Of a stretch of 62,205 bases of DNA, positions 24,482 through 33,201 are shown piece after piece; the first letter of the stretch is position 1; every line of letters starts with the position of its first letter. Position numbers and translations under genes: made by a program. The notes under the pieces were generated by a model. That model was not told the DNA's origin. It made no database searches and worked only from the letters and a program-made list of their open reading frames with translations. The DNA comes from Frankiales bacterium (GTDB lineage Bacteria; Actinomycetota; Actinomycetes; Mycobacteriales; SCTD01). The DNA lies in contig JAOPVP010000028.1 of the NCBI GenBank assembly GCA_025966135.1, positions 1 through 62,205 of the forward strand, given 5' to 3'.

Positions 24482-26638
24482 TCAGCGGCCGAACAGGCCC
24501 TTCTTCTTCTTGGCGGGCGCGGCTGCGGCCGGCGGTCGCGCCGGGGAGGGTGCTGGCCGGGGCGGTGCGGGTGCCGGCTCGTCCTCCATGCCCAACGACG
24601 ACAGCTCACGGAACAGCGAGGCCATGTCGGTGTCGGGGGAGCGGTACATGGTGTCTGGCTCGTCCTCGATCCGGCCCGTGGGCTGTTGCTCGATCTCCTG
24701 CTCGACCACGGTCAAGGGCAGAGTCTCGACGAGCATGTCGCCGGAGGACGACGCGGCGGCGCTGAGTTCGGCGAAGGCGTCGCTGACGTTGGCACGCTGC
24801 GCCGCGAGGCGGCCGTTCTCCGCGTTCTCCGCGTCGGCTGCGGCCTGCGCTGCGAGCAGGGCCTGGACAGCGTCTTCCTCGGCCTCCCGGGCGACTGCTG
24901 CGGCGGCCTCGGCGGTGGCCTGCTGCTCGGCAGCGAAGCGGAGCTCCTGCTCGGCGGCCCGCTGTGCTTGCTCGTCCGCGAGTCGTTGGGCTTCCTCGTC
25001 GGCAAGCCGCTGCGCCTCGGCGGCAGCCAGCTCGGCCTCGGCGTGCGCGAGTTGTTCAGCGGCAAGCCGGACGGCCTCCTCCTCGAAGAGCCGGTCGGCT
25101 TCGGCCTGCGCGGCCGCCTGCTCCTCGGCGAGCCGCGCTTCTTCGGCGGCCCGCTGTGCTTGCTCTTCCGCGAGTCGTTGGGCTTCCTCGTCGGCAAGCC
25201 TCTGCGCCTCGGCGGCAGCCAGCTCGGCCTCGGCGTGCGCGAGTTGTTCAGCGGCAAGCCGGACGGCCTCCTCCTCGAAGAGCCGGTCGGCTTCGGCTTG
25301 CGCCGCCGCCTGTTCCTCGGCGAGCCGCGCTTCTTCGGCCAGCCGAGCGGCCTCGGCTTGCTCTTCGTCCCGGCGTGCGACGTCTCGTCGTACCTCGGCG
25401 AGGTTGACGATCTCAGCCTCGTGGTCCGAGGCGCGCGCGGCCTCGGCGGCAGCGGCCTCGGCGGCGCGGGCGGCCTCCAGCTCGGCCTGCGCCTTCGCGA
25501 GCTCCGCGGCGTCCTGCTCCCGGCGCTTGGCGCTGAGCTCGGCGCGGGCCGCGGCCTTGGCGGCGCGGTCGACCTCGGACGGCGAAGGGGGCCGGGGGAT
25601 GTTCTTGCGGGTACGTGGCTTCGGCGCGGCGAACAACGACTCGTCGGTCGTGCTGGGTCCGAGCAGCGCGGACAGGGCCGCCGAGACCCGGTCGATCGAG
25701 CTGTCCACGTCCTCGTCGAAGTACGGCTCAAAGACCGCCTCGTCCACCGTCGACGGCGCGGCGCTGCCGTGGTCCTGGCGGAGGGCGGCGGCGATGAGGT
25801 TCGCGACCTCGGCCGGCGAGGGCTCCTCGGCCTGCTGCGGGATGACGACCTCGTCCGCGGCGGGTGCGAAGGCCGCGGCGAGCCGGGACACGACTGACCC
25901 ATCAGTGCGCGGGCTCTCGGGCCCCATCAGCACCTCTTCGACCTGGAGCAGGCCGGCGCGGACCAGGGAGAACACGACCTGCCCGGCTTCATGGAGCGTG
26001 AAGCCACACTCCCCTGCCAGTTCCGCGACGCTGCGGACGCCGTCGACCTTGCACAGCAGTGACCAGGCCTCGGGATCGATGGACATCTCGGAGTCGCCCT
26101 GGCCGGCCGCGGAGAGCACGGGTACGGCGTCAGGCCCGTGCACCGTCTCGGTGAGGGTCTCCCACAGCGTGGCCCGCAGGGCGACGTCGGTGAGGAGGTC
26201 TTCCACGGCGGTGGGCGGCGCGACGTCCTCGCGGGTGCGCTCGTTGACGCGGAACTTCCAGGTGCCTGTGGGCCAGCGCAGGAGGTCGGCGGTCTGCTCG
26301 CGGACCTGCTCGTGGACGAACGCCTCGACGACCGGCTGATCGACGTACCCGAGGTGGACCAGCAGCTCACCGAGGCGCCAGCCCTGGAGCTCGGTGCGCT
26401 GCGCCTCGAGCGCCTCGGCCAGGGCCTCGGGGCCGAGTGAGCCCGACGACACCAGTCGCGCCCCCAGCTGGGGGCGGCGGCCGGGGACCTGCGTGGCGTA
26501 CACCAGGCCACCACGCAGATAGACCCGAGCTTCCTCGCCGATCCCGTCCATGACGTACAGGCAGCCGGACGCCGCACCGTCGGCAAGCTGACGGAGGACC
26601 GCGGGGAGGGGCATCGACACGAGGTCGCCCTTGAGCAC
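24482..26638 (-). CDS. DUF4388 (PATAN-like) protein with long Ala/Glu coiled coil
   Basis: A 718-residue cytosolic protein from GTG 26638 with a strong AAAGGAGG site. The N-terminus (about 1-120: LKGDLVSMPLPAVLRQLADGAASGCLYVMD) is a DUF4388/PATAN domain. Residues about 185-240 resemble a winged helix (LLCKVDGVRSVAELAGECGFTLHEAGQVVFSLVRAGLL). Residues about 360-615 are an Ala/Glu/Gln/Arg coiled coil containing a 64-residue unit repeated in tandem. The C-terminus is Pro/Ala-rich and ends KKKKGLFGR. PATAN proteins are known in signalling scaffolds. It diverges from rsiG across about 140 bp, so a shared regulatory role is inferred. Confidence 0.75.
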   Translation of the reverse strand: MLKGDLVSMPLPAVLRQLADGAASGCLYVMDGIGEEARVYLRGGLVYATQVPGRRPQLGARLVSSGSLGPEALAEALEAQRTELQGWRLGELLVHLGYVDQPVVEAFVHEQVREQTADLLRWPTGTWKFRVNERTREDVAPPTAVEDLLTDVALRATLWETLTETVHGPDAVPVLSAAGQGDSEMSIDPEAWSLLCKVDGVRSVAELAGECGFTLHEAGQVVFSLVRAGLLQVEEVLMGPESPRTDGSVVSRLAAAFAPAADEVVIPQQAEEPSPAEVANLIAAALRQDHGSAAPSTVDEAVFEPYFDEDVDSSIDRVSAALSALLGPSTTDESLFAAPKPRTRKNIPRPPSPSEVDRAAKAAARAELSAKRREQDAAELAKAQAELEAARAAEAAAAEAARASDHEAEIVNLAEVRRDVARRDEEQAEAARLAEEARLAEEQAAAQAEADRLFEEEAVRLAAEQLAHAEAELAAAEAQRLADEEAQRLAEEQAQRAAEEARLAEEQAAAQAEADRLFEEEAVRLAAEQLAHAEAELAAAEAQRLADEEAQRLADEQAQRAAEQELRFAAEQQATAEAAAAVAREAEEDAVQALLAAQAAADAENAENGRLAAQRANVSDAFAELSAAASSSGDMLVETLPLTVVEQEIEQQPTGRIEDEPDTMYRSPDTDMASLFRELSSLGMEDEPAPAPPRPAPSPARPPAAAAPAKKKKGLFGR
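24952..25335. repeat. 192-bp tandem duplication inside the coiled-coil gene
   Basis: Two nearly identical 192-bp units (24952-25143 and 25144-25335) encode two copies of a 64-residue coiled-coil segment (AEEARLAEEQAAAQAEADRL at its start). Only a handful of bases differ, so the duplication is recent or kept uniform by recombination. Copy number may vary between strains. Confidence 0.85.
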
Positions 26639-26778
26639 GCTGGTCCTCCTTTCATCTGTACCGCGGTAGTAGGTGTCCTCGGCAGGCGCGAAGCCGTTGT
26701 TGAGCCGTCCGGCCCAACCGGCTCAGAATCTGACACGATGTGGCCCGTGCATGTCACCGGAGCGTGGGAGGAACGGCC

Positions 26779-27345
26779 GTGAGCGCCGACGGAACGCCTG
26801 CAGAGGGCACCCGCCGCATCGACCGGGTGCTCGCTGAGGGCTATCTCGCGGGCTTGGGTGAGGTCCCGCTCGCCGACGTCCGGTCGTTGCGGGACGAGGC
26901 CGAGCAGGAAGAGGTCGACCTTTCCTACATCCGGCGCCTCATCCAGGGCCGGATGGACATCGTCCGCGCCGAGCTGAACCGCCGTGAGGGCACCGGCCCC
27001 GGCGGCACGCTCGTCGAGGGGCTGGCCCGGACGCTCGCCGACGAGCCACGTGGCCCAGCTCGCGGCCTCGGGCGCCACACGACTGTCGAGCCGTCCCGAG
27101 TGGACAGCCACCGCCGGTACGTCGAAGCCCTCGTCGCGGACGTGGACCTCACGGACACGGGGGCGCGCAGTTCGGATGAGTTGCACCACGCCATGCGGGT
27201 GCTGTCCGAGGAGGAACAGGTCCTGTCGGCCAAGCGTCGGGAGGTCCAGGTCGTCATGGACGCCTGCAGCGCGGAGATCACCCGCAGGTACCGCGACGGT
27301 GAGGCGGACGTCAGCTCGCTGCTGACCGCTGACGGAGAGGTGTGA
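26779..27345 (+). CDS. rsiG: RsiG-type c-di-GMP-binding anti-sigma factor
   Basis: A 188-residue helical protein from GTG 26779 (GGGAGGA upstream). It contains two exact copies of the RsiG c-di-GMP signature E-x3-S-x2-R-x3-Q-x3-D: E45-S49-R52-Q56-D60 (EVDLSYIRRLIQGRMD) and E146-S150-R153-Q157-D161 (EQVLSAKRREVQVVMD). In Streptomyces venezuelae, RsiG loaded with c-di-GMP holds the sporulation sigma factor WhiG. The match is by motif and architecture (two long helices around a disordered middle). No whiG gene is in the window, so the partner here is unproven. A kinase and a lipoprotein gene follow. Confidence 0.85.
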   Translation: MSADGTPAEGTRRIDRVLAEGYLAGLGEVPLADVRSLRDEAEQEEVDLSYIRRLIQGRMDIVRAELNRREGTGPGGTLVEGLARTLADEPRGPARGLGRHTTVEPSRVDSHRRYVEALVADVDLTDTGARSSDELHHAMRVLSEEEQVLSAKRREVQVVMDACSAEITRRYRDGEADVSSLLTADGEV

Positions 27346-27423
27346 CCCTGCTCACTCTCTGACGGGAGCGACGTCGCCCGCGCGCGGGTGTCGGGCGGTC
27401 TCGCACGGGGCAGGGTCACGGGG

Positions 27424-28590
27424 GTGCAGACCGTCCAGAGCCTCGGTGGGGGGCGCTACGAGCTCGGCCCGGTCCTCGGACGCGGGGGCATGGCGCAGGT
27501 AAGGCGCGCCACCGACACCGTGCTCGGACGCGACGTGGCCGTGAAACTGTTCCGGGAGGACCTCGACGAGCAGTCCGCCGCCCGGGTCCGTACCGAGATG
27601 CAGACCCTCGCCTCCCTCATGCACCCGGGTCTCGTGGCCGTCCACGACGCGGGTACCGAGCTCGACGAGCACGGTGTCGCCCAGCCATTCCTGGTCATGG
27701 AGCTCGTGGACGGCCCCACGCTGGCTGCCTGCGAGTCGCTCAGCCCCGAGCGTGTCGCCCAGGTCGGCGCGGAGCTCGCGGTCGCCCTCGACTACGTCCA
27801 TGCGCAGGGCGTGGTGCACCGGGACGTCAAACCGGCCAACATCCTGCTCAGCCCGTCCGGGGTGAAGCTCGCCGACTTCGGTATCGCCCGGATCGTCGAC
27901 GGGGTCCGCCACACCTCCACCGGTCTCACCGTCGGTACGGCGCCCTACCTCTCTCCCGAGCAGGTCACCGGTGATCCCATCGGGCCGGCCGCCGACGTCT
28001 ACGCCCTCGGGCTGGTTCTTCTCGAGAGCCTGACCGGGCGGCGCGAGTTCACCGGCGGTCCGGTCGAGACGGCCCTCGCGCGACTGCACCGCGACCCCGA
28101 CGTACCCGACTCGCTTCCGGTTCCCTGGCCGTCGCTGCTGCGCGCGATGACGGCCCGCCAGCCGTCGGCCCGCCCGGCAGCCGCCCGGGTGGCAGCCGTC
28201 CTCCGCGGGGAGGTCGGGTTGTCGCAGACCACCGATCGTGCCGACACCGCTCGGGTCCACGTCGCTCGCGTCCTGGCGCGAGACCCCGACACCGACCGCA
28301 CCCGTGTCCTGCCGCGCGACCCCGACACCGACCGCACCCGTGTCCTGCCGCGCGACCCGGGCACGCAAGTCCTCACCCTCAGGCCCCCTCGGCGGAGGTG
28401 GCGCAGCCGCGTGCTCCTTCCGCTGGCCGCTGCGGCCGTAGGTCTGGCCTTGCTGGCTGCGCTCATCTCGGCTCTGCAGTCTGAACGCCCAGGGCCGAAG
28501 CAGCCCGCGTCCTCGACGTCGACGCATGCTCCAGCCACCTCCCCGCTGGAGCAGCACCTGTCCGAGCTCGACCAGGCTGTGCACCCGTGA
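27424..28590 (+). CDS. membrane Ser/Thr protein kinase (PknB-like)
   Basis: About 388 residues. The kinase domain (about 10-265) has the P-loop LGRGGMAQVRRA, VAVKLF lysine, catalytic HRDVKPANILL, DFGIARI, and APE-like PYLSPEQV, so it should be active. A juxtamembrane part (about 275-325) has a tandem 12-residue unit RDPDTDRTRVLP rich in Thr. One membrane helix (about 335-358) leads to a short outer tail without PASTA repeats. GTG at 27424 is preferred; GTG at 27388 is possible. It overlaps the lipoprotein gene by four bases. Confidence 0.9.
   Translation: MQTVQSLGGGRYELGPVLGRGGMAQVRRATDTVLGRDVAVKLFREDLDEQSAARVRTEMQTLASLMHPGLVAVHDAGTELDEHGVAQPFLVMELVDGPTLAACESLSPERVAQVGAELAVALDYVHAQGVVHRDVKPANILLSPSGVKLADFGIARIVDGVRHTSTGLTVGTAPYLSPEQVTGDPIGPAADVYALGLVLLESLTGRREFTGGPVETALARLHRDPDVPDSLPVPWPSLLRAMTARQPSARPAAARVAAVLRGEVGLSQTTDRADTARVHVARVLARDPDTDRTRVLPRDPDTDRTRVLPRDPGTQVLTLRPPRRRWRSRVLLPLAAAAVGLALLAALISALQSERPGPKQPASSTSTHAPATSPLEQHLSELDQAVHP
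28279..28350. repeat. 36-bp tandem repeat in the kinase juxtamembrane region
   Basis: Two almost identical 36-bp units (28279-28314 and 28315-28350) encode RDPDTDRTRVLP twice, followed by a partial third copy (RDPGTQVL). The Thr residues within DTDRTR could be phosphorylation sites. Confidence 0.8.
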
Positions 28591-28973
28591 GGCGGACCTT
28601 CGTCCTGCTCCTCGGTGCGGGCCTGCTCGCCGGCTGCGGCGGCAGCCCGAGCACGGACCTGTCCACCTCCGCTGCTTCGGCGCTGCAGAAGGACACCGCC
28701 TCGCTCGCCGCGGCGGCCCGGTCCGGCAACGGAGCGGCCGTGCAGGCTGCTGTGGTGGCGCTGCGAGCTGAGGTGGCCGCACAACGCACGCGCAATGGGC
28801 TGTCGTCGGCGCGTGCACAACGGGTACTGGCGGCGGCCGACCGCGTCGCCGCGGACGTCCCGGTGCCGACCCCTACCCCGACCGTGTCGCCGACCCCGAC
28901 ACCGGTGACCCCGAGCCGCCCGGAGCGCGGCAAGCGCCACAAGCACAGCGACGGCGGCGGCAACCAGGACTGA
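28587..28973 (+). CDS. small lipoprotein
   Basis: A 128-residue predicted lipoprotein from GTG 28587, four bases inside the kinase gene. The signal peptide (about 1-16) ends in the lipobox LLAGC. A helical middle (ALQKDTASLAAAARSGNGAAVQAAVVALRAEVAAQ) and a Pro/Thr-rich linker (TPTPTVSPTPTPVTP) follow, then a Lys/His-rich tail. Tight coupling suggests it works with the kinase, perhaps as an outer sensor or partner. The family is unknown. Confidence 0.75.
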   Translation: MRRTFVLLLGAGLLAGCGGSPSTDLSTSAASALQKDTASLAAAARSGNGAAVQAAVVALRAEVAAQRTRNGLSSARAQRVLAAADRVAADVPVPTPTPTVSPTPTPVTPSRPERGKRHKHSDGGGNQD

Positions 28974-29000
28974 CGGTCGGGCCGAGCCCCGGTGGCGTCG

Positions 29001-30497
29001 TCAGACGACCCGGTCGGCCCGCGGGTGGAGCAGGTAGTCGGCGGCGGTGAAGCGCGCCAGCTGACGCATGAAGGTGAACGTGAACGTCGGCCACAGCGTG
29101 GTGTTGCGCCCGTGACCGTCGAGGTACCAGGACTGGCAGCCGCCACGGTTCCACACCGTCTTGCGCAACTCCTGCTGCAGTCGGGCGTTGTAGGCCTCCT
29201 GCACCTCGGCCCGCGGCTCGATCGCCCCGAAGCCGCCGGCCTCCAGGGCCTCCAGCACCTTCACCAGGTGGCCGACCTGGGCCTCGATCATGAGCACGAT
29301 CGAGTTGTGGCCGAGCCCGGTGTTGGGCCCGACGAGGACGAACAGGTTCGGGAAGCCCGACACCGCGATCCCGTGGAGGGCTTGCATCCCGCCGGTGCTC
29401 CAGTGCTCCTTCAAGGAGGTCCCGTCGGCGTGGATCCGGTCAGCCACCGGGGGGTCGGTTGCCCTGAAGCCGGTGCCGAACACGATGGCGTCGACCTCGT
29501 GCGTCGTTCGCGTCCCGTCGGCAGCCTCGGTGACGATGCCGTTCGTCACGACCTCGACGATCCGGTCGGTGACGACGGCGGCGTTGCTCTGCGCGAGTGC
29601 CGGGTAGTAGGTGTTGGACAGCAGCACCCGCTTGCACCCTAGGGTGAACGTCGGGGTCAGCTTCTCCCGCAGCACCGGGTCGGCGACGTGCCGGGCCAGG
29701 TTGCGGCGCGCGAGCCTCTCAGCAGTGCGCATCAACCGCGGGTGGAAGCGAAACCCGATGATGTGGCTCTCGCGTCCCCAGTAGATCGCGGTCCGCACTG
29801 CCCTTTGCAGCAAGGGGATCCGGGCATAGAGCTTCTGCTCTGCCGTCGTGATCTGCCGGTCGAAGCGGGGCAGCACCCACGGCGCCGTCCGCTGGAACAG
29901 CAGCAGCGCGCCGACTTCCCGCTGCAGGTGCGGCACGAACTGGATCGCCGAGGCCCCGGTGCCGATGACGGCCACGCGGCGCCCGGCAGCGGACCAGGAG
30001 TGGTCCCACTGCGCGGAGTGGAAGGTCGTACCCTCGAAGCTCGAGAGTCCTTTGATGTCAGGGGTTGTGGGTTCGGACAGCGGCCCCGCCCCGACCACCA
30101 CGACGTCGGCGGTCAGGGTGCCGTGCACCGTCTCGACGGTCCAGCGCTGCGTCTCGCCATCCCAGTCCGCCGACAGCACCTCGGCGCCGAGCCGCAGGTG
30201 CGGCTGCACCCCGAACTCACGTGCCGTCCGCTGCAAGTAGGCGTGGATCTCCGGCTGGGGGCTGAAGCTTCGCGACCAGCTCGGGTTGGGCGCGAACGAG
30301 AAGCTGTACAGGTGCGAGGGCACGTCGCAGGCGCACCCCGGATAGCTGTTGTCGCGCCAGGTGCCGCCGACGTCCTGGGCCCGTTCGAGCACGACGAAGT
30401 CGTTGCGGCCAGCGCGCTTGAGGGCGATCGCCGTACCGAGTCCGGCGAAGCCGGAGCCGATGATGGCGACCGAGACGTGCTGAGGGAGCGCGGTCAC
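29001..30497 (-). CDS. FAD-dependent Baeyer-Villiger-type monooxygenase
   Basis: A 498-residue class B flavin monooxygenase. It has the FAD-binding Rossmann motif GSGFAGLGTAIALKRAG at the N-terminus, the Baeyer-Villiger fingerprint FxGxxxHxxxWD (FEGTTFHSAQWD, near residue 165), and the NADPH-binding GTGASAIQFVPHL (about 185). Such enzymes insert oxygen into ketones, or oxidise S/N atoms, with O2 and NADPH. Its start overlaps the stop of the upstream membrane-protein gene (30494-30497), so the two form an operon probably controlled by the divergent MerR protein. Substrate unknown. Confidence 0.9.
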   Translation of the reverse strand: MTALPQHVSVAIIGSGFAGLGTAIALKRAGRNDFVVLERAQDVGGTWRDNSYPGCACDVPSHLYSFSFAPNPSWSRSFSPQPEIHAYLQRTAREFGVQPHLRLGAEVLSADWDGETQRWTVETVHGTLTADVVVVGAGPLSEPTTPDIKGLSSFEGTTFHSAQWDHSWSAAGRRVAVIGTGASAIQFVPHLQREVGALLLFQRTAPWVLPRFDRQITTAEQKLYARIPLLQRAVRTAIYWGRESHIIGFRFHPRLMRTAERLARRNLARHVADPVLREKLTPTFTLGCKRVLLSNTYYPALAQSNAAVVTDRIVEVVTNGIVTEAADGTRTTHEVDAIVFGTGFRATDPPVADRIHADGTSLKEHWSTGGMQALHGIAVSGFPNLFVLVGPNTGLGHNSIVLMIEAQVGHLVKVLEALEAGGFGAIEPRAEVQEAYNARLQQELRKTVWNRGGCQSWYLDGHGRNTTLWPTFTFTFMRQLARFTAADYLLHPRADRVV

Positions 30498-32335
30498 GCG
30501 TCAATCCCTTCCGCGGTACGGCGAAGCAGGGGCAGGCGGGTCAGGCCGAGGGCCAGCGGCGACAGCGGCGTGACCGCCGAGCGGTCGAGGCGGCGCAGGC
30601 CGAACGAGAGGGTCGCGATCCACAGCAGAGCGAGGAGAGTCAGGACGGCGTACGCGACACGTTTGAGCGTCGCGGAGCCGCCGACTGCCTCGCGTTGCAG
30701 GATCTGCTGGTCCGGGACGAACGAGCGGGTGAACGTCGGCGAGGCCGCGACCGCCGCGGCCGGGATCCCCTTGTCCTCAGGCAGGTAGACCGGGATCGCC
30801 TGCTGTGCTGAGGATGTGGCCAGTCGGAGCACCGACTTGTAGTCGCCAGCGATCGGCACCGGACGCTGCGTCCGGTAGACGCCCGGGCCGATCCGGTCGA
30901 ACAGGGTGATCTGCAGGCCGGTGCCGCCCACCAGGGCACGACTGCCCTGCCACGAGGTGACGTTGAACCACGCGACGTCGGTGGCGATGGACGCAGGGTG
31001 CAGCGTGACGGTCAGGTCGGCCGTGCTCGGGCCGGCGGCGGTGACGACCACGTCGGCTGTGTAGCTGGTGTGGCTTCCGATGGGCAGCGCGACGGCGACG
31101 ACCACGAGGCTGCCGGCGAACGCCAGGCCTGCGGCGAGACGCGGCGTGGCGCTGCGGGTGGCCTGCACGGGCAGCAGCGCGCGGCCGATCATGGCACCGA
31201 GCGCGCCACCGGAGACGGCCGCGACGAGGGCGAGCAGGTAGGCCTCCGGGAACAGGACGGGCTGCCAGGGCAGCACGAACGCGACCTGGCCGTAGCCCCA
31301 CTCGACGGCCACTCCGACGGTGCCGATGAGGGCTCCGGCGACGACGCCGTACCGCACCTGCTTGCGGGGGTCGACGAGGAGCGCGGCGCCTTCGACGAGG
31401 AGCGCCTCGGCCAGGTACAGCGGCAGGTGAGGCACCGACAGCCCCATGGCCGCGATCAGGAGGGCCCACAGGCCGCGCAGCACCAGGAAGACGACAGCGG
31501 CCCGCACCGCCCCGCCGGGGCCGATCCTCACCCGCGCTGCGACCAGACCGACGCCGGCAGCGAGCGCGATGAGGATCGGGTGGTAGACGGAGTTGAACTG
31601 CGGTACGCCCATGTCGAACTCGTCTTGCAGCGTGGACAGGCCGACCAGTAATGCCCCGGCCATACCGACGGCCGAGGGGCGCAGGAGGCGGGCCACCAGC
31701 GTGTTGGCGCCGCGGGCACCGCCGCCGCGCCGACGGCCCTCCTCGACGAGCACCCAGCTCGCGAGAGTGGTGAGCGAGGCGCCGCCGATCATCTGGAGGT
31801 GCGTGGGGCTCCACAGCGTCACGTCCTGGCCGAACGTCGCGTGCCAGAGGTCGTCGAGCGGGAAACCGGCGAGCGAGACCGACCCGCAGAGCAGCACCAG
31901 AACGGCACCGAGCGAGCACCGCAGGCCGCCGGGCAGGGCCACCGCCGCACCGCCGTCGGTGTTGCGGTCCAGGGTGATGGCCAAAACGCCCGCGAGGGCA
32001 AGGCCGCACAGGCCGACGAGGATCGGCCAATGGGCCGGCGTGCCGAACGGCGAGTTGTCGCGCCCGTTGTCGATGTGGACGGCGACGTCCCAGTAGAACC
32101 CGAAGCCGGCGAGGAACAGCGACAGGGAGCTGACGATCGCCGGGACGGACGCCCAGGCGGGGAGCCCGGACTCGCGTTCGGACCACGCGGCGGCGCGCTC
32201 GAGGAGGGGGAGTCGTCCCCGGCGGTACAGCGCGCACAGCACGAGCACGGCGACCGCGACGATCGCGAGCACCGCGGTGACGGGCAGGACCTGCGCGAGG
32301 TCGACGCCCCGGGCCGGCTTGACGGGCTGCGTCAC
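30494..32335 (-). CDS. polytopic membrane protein of unknown function
   Basis: A 613-residue protein with about 12-14 predicted membrane helices. It ends in an outer or periplasmic beta-like section (about 420-560: VVTAAGPSTADLTVTLHP, VAWFNVTSWQGSRALVGG, YKSVLRLATSS) and one last helix. Charged motifs in loops (HIDNGRDNSPFGTPAHWPIL, ATFGQDVTLWSPTHLQMIGG) could bind metal or substrate. GTG at 32335 has GGAGGAG upstream. It is coupled to the monooxygenase gene, which suggests transport or sensing of the same compound. No family was recognised. Confidence 0.7.
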   Translation of the reverse strand: MTQPVKPARGVDLAQVLPVTAVLAIVAVAVLVLCALYRRGRLPLLERAAAWSERESGLPAWASVPAIVSSLSLFLAGFGFYWDVAVHIDNGRDNSPFGTPAHWPILVGLCGLALAGVLAITLDRNTDGGAAVALPGGLRCSLGAVLVLLCGSVSLAGFPLDDLWHATFGQDVTLWSPTHLQMIGGASLTTLASWVLVEEGRRRGGGARGANTLVARLLRPSAVGMAGALLVGLSTLQDEFDMGVPQFNSVYHPILIALAAGVGLVAARVRIGPGGAVRAAVVFLVLRGLWALLIAAMGLSVPHLPLYLAEALLVEGAALLVDPRKQVRYGVVAGALIGTVGVAVEWGYGQVAFVLPWQPVLFPEAYLLALVAAVSGGALGAMIGRALLPVQATRSATPRLAAGLAFAGSLVVVAVALPIGSHTSYTADVVVTAAGPSTADLTVTLHPASIATDVAWFNVTSWQGSRALVGGTGLQITLFDRIGPGVYRTQRPVPIAGDYKSVLRLATSSAQQAIPVYLPEDKGIPAAAVAASPTFTRSFVPDQQILQREAVGGSATLKRVAYAVLTLLALLWIATLSFGLRRLDRSAVTPLSPLALGLTRLPLLRRTAEGIDA

Positions 32336-32355
32336 CGGACTCCTCCGTCGTTCAT

Positions 32356-32377
32356 CGTGACAATGATCGTTGTCACG
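32356..32377. promoter_or_regulatory. operator-like inverted repeat in a divergent promoter
   Basis: CGTGACAA (32356-32363) and TTGTCACG (32370-32377) are perfect 8-bp arms around TGATCG. It lies between the start of the membrane-protein/monooxygenase operon and the MerR-family gene, the normal place for an operator that controls both. Which protein binds is inferred. Confidence 0.65.
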
Positions 32378-32466
32378 TTAGGCGAGGTACATTGCGACAG
32401 TCAACCTTGTGTCCGCTGAGCTGGCTCGGCGCACTCGGAGGTCGCGCAGACGGAAGGGACTGGGGA

Positions 32467-33201
32467 GTGGTCGAGTACCGCATCGACGACCTGGCGCGAG
32501 CTGCCGGTACGACGGTGCGCAACGTCCGCGTCTACCAGGACCGCGGCTTGCTGCCCCCACCGCGCCGCGAGGGCCGTACCGGCATCTACGGCGAGCCCCA
32601 CCTGGCCCGGCTCCGCCTGATCGGCCAGCTGCTCGAACGGGGCTACACGTTCGCGCACATCGGGGAGTTCCTCGAGGCCTGGCAGCGTGGGCGCAACCTC
32701 AGCGACCTGCTCGGGCTCGAGCAGGTGCTCACCACGCCGTGGTCGGACGAGGTCGACGACTACGTCAACGCAGAGCAGCTCGTGGAGCGGTTCGGCGAGA
32801 TCTCCGACACCGATCTCGAGACGCTCCTCGCCCAGGAGCTGCTGGTCCGTGACGGCGACCGGTACCGGGTGCCGTCGCCACGCCTGCTGCACGCGGGCTC
32901 GGAACTGGTCCGGGCCGGACTCCCACTCTCGGTCGTCCTGGAGCTGTCGGGCTCTCTTGCCAAGGACATGGAGGCGTCCGCCAAGCGGCTCGTCGACGCG
33001 GTCACCGCCCACGCGGTGCTCCCGCGCGCCTCCGCGTCCGACGCCTCGATGACCGAGCTCGCCGAGCTGATCACCCACCTCAAGCCCTTGGCCCAGCTCG
33101 CGGTCGACGCGCACCTCGCGCGGGCCATGGAGCAGCAGGTCCGCCAGGCGGTCGAGGCGCACATGCAGTCCGCAGCGGACGGCCCGGCTGCCGCGTCTTG
33201 A
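32467..33201 (+). CDS. MerR-family transcriptional regulator
   Basis: A 244-residue regulator from GTG 32467. The N-terminal MerR winged helix (YRIDDLARAAGTTVRNVRVYQDRGLLPPPRREGRTGIYGEPHLARLRLIGQLLERGYTF, about 3-70) is well formed. The long helical C-terminal domain has no obvious metal cysteines, so the signal is probably organic. It diverges from the monooxygenase operon across an 8-6-8 inverted repeat, which makes that operon its likely target. Confidence 0.85.
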   Translation: MVEYRIDDLARAAGTTVRNVRVYQDRGLLPPPRREGRTGIYGEPHLARLRLIGQLLERGYTFAHIGEFLEAWQRGRNLSDLLGLEQVLTTPWSDEVDDYVNAEQLVERFGEISDTDLETLLAQELLVRDGDRYRVPSPRLLHAGSELVRAGLPLSVVLELSGSLAKDMEASAKRLVDAVTAHAVLPRASASDASMTELAELITHLKPLAQLAVDAHLARAMEQQVRQAVEAHMQSAADGPAAAS

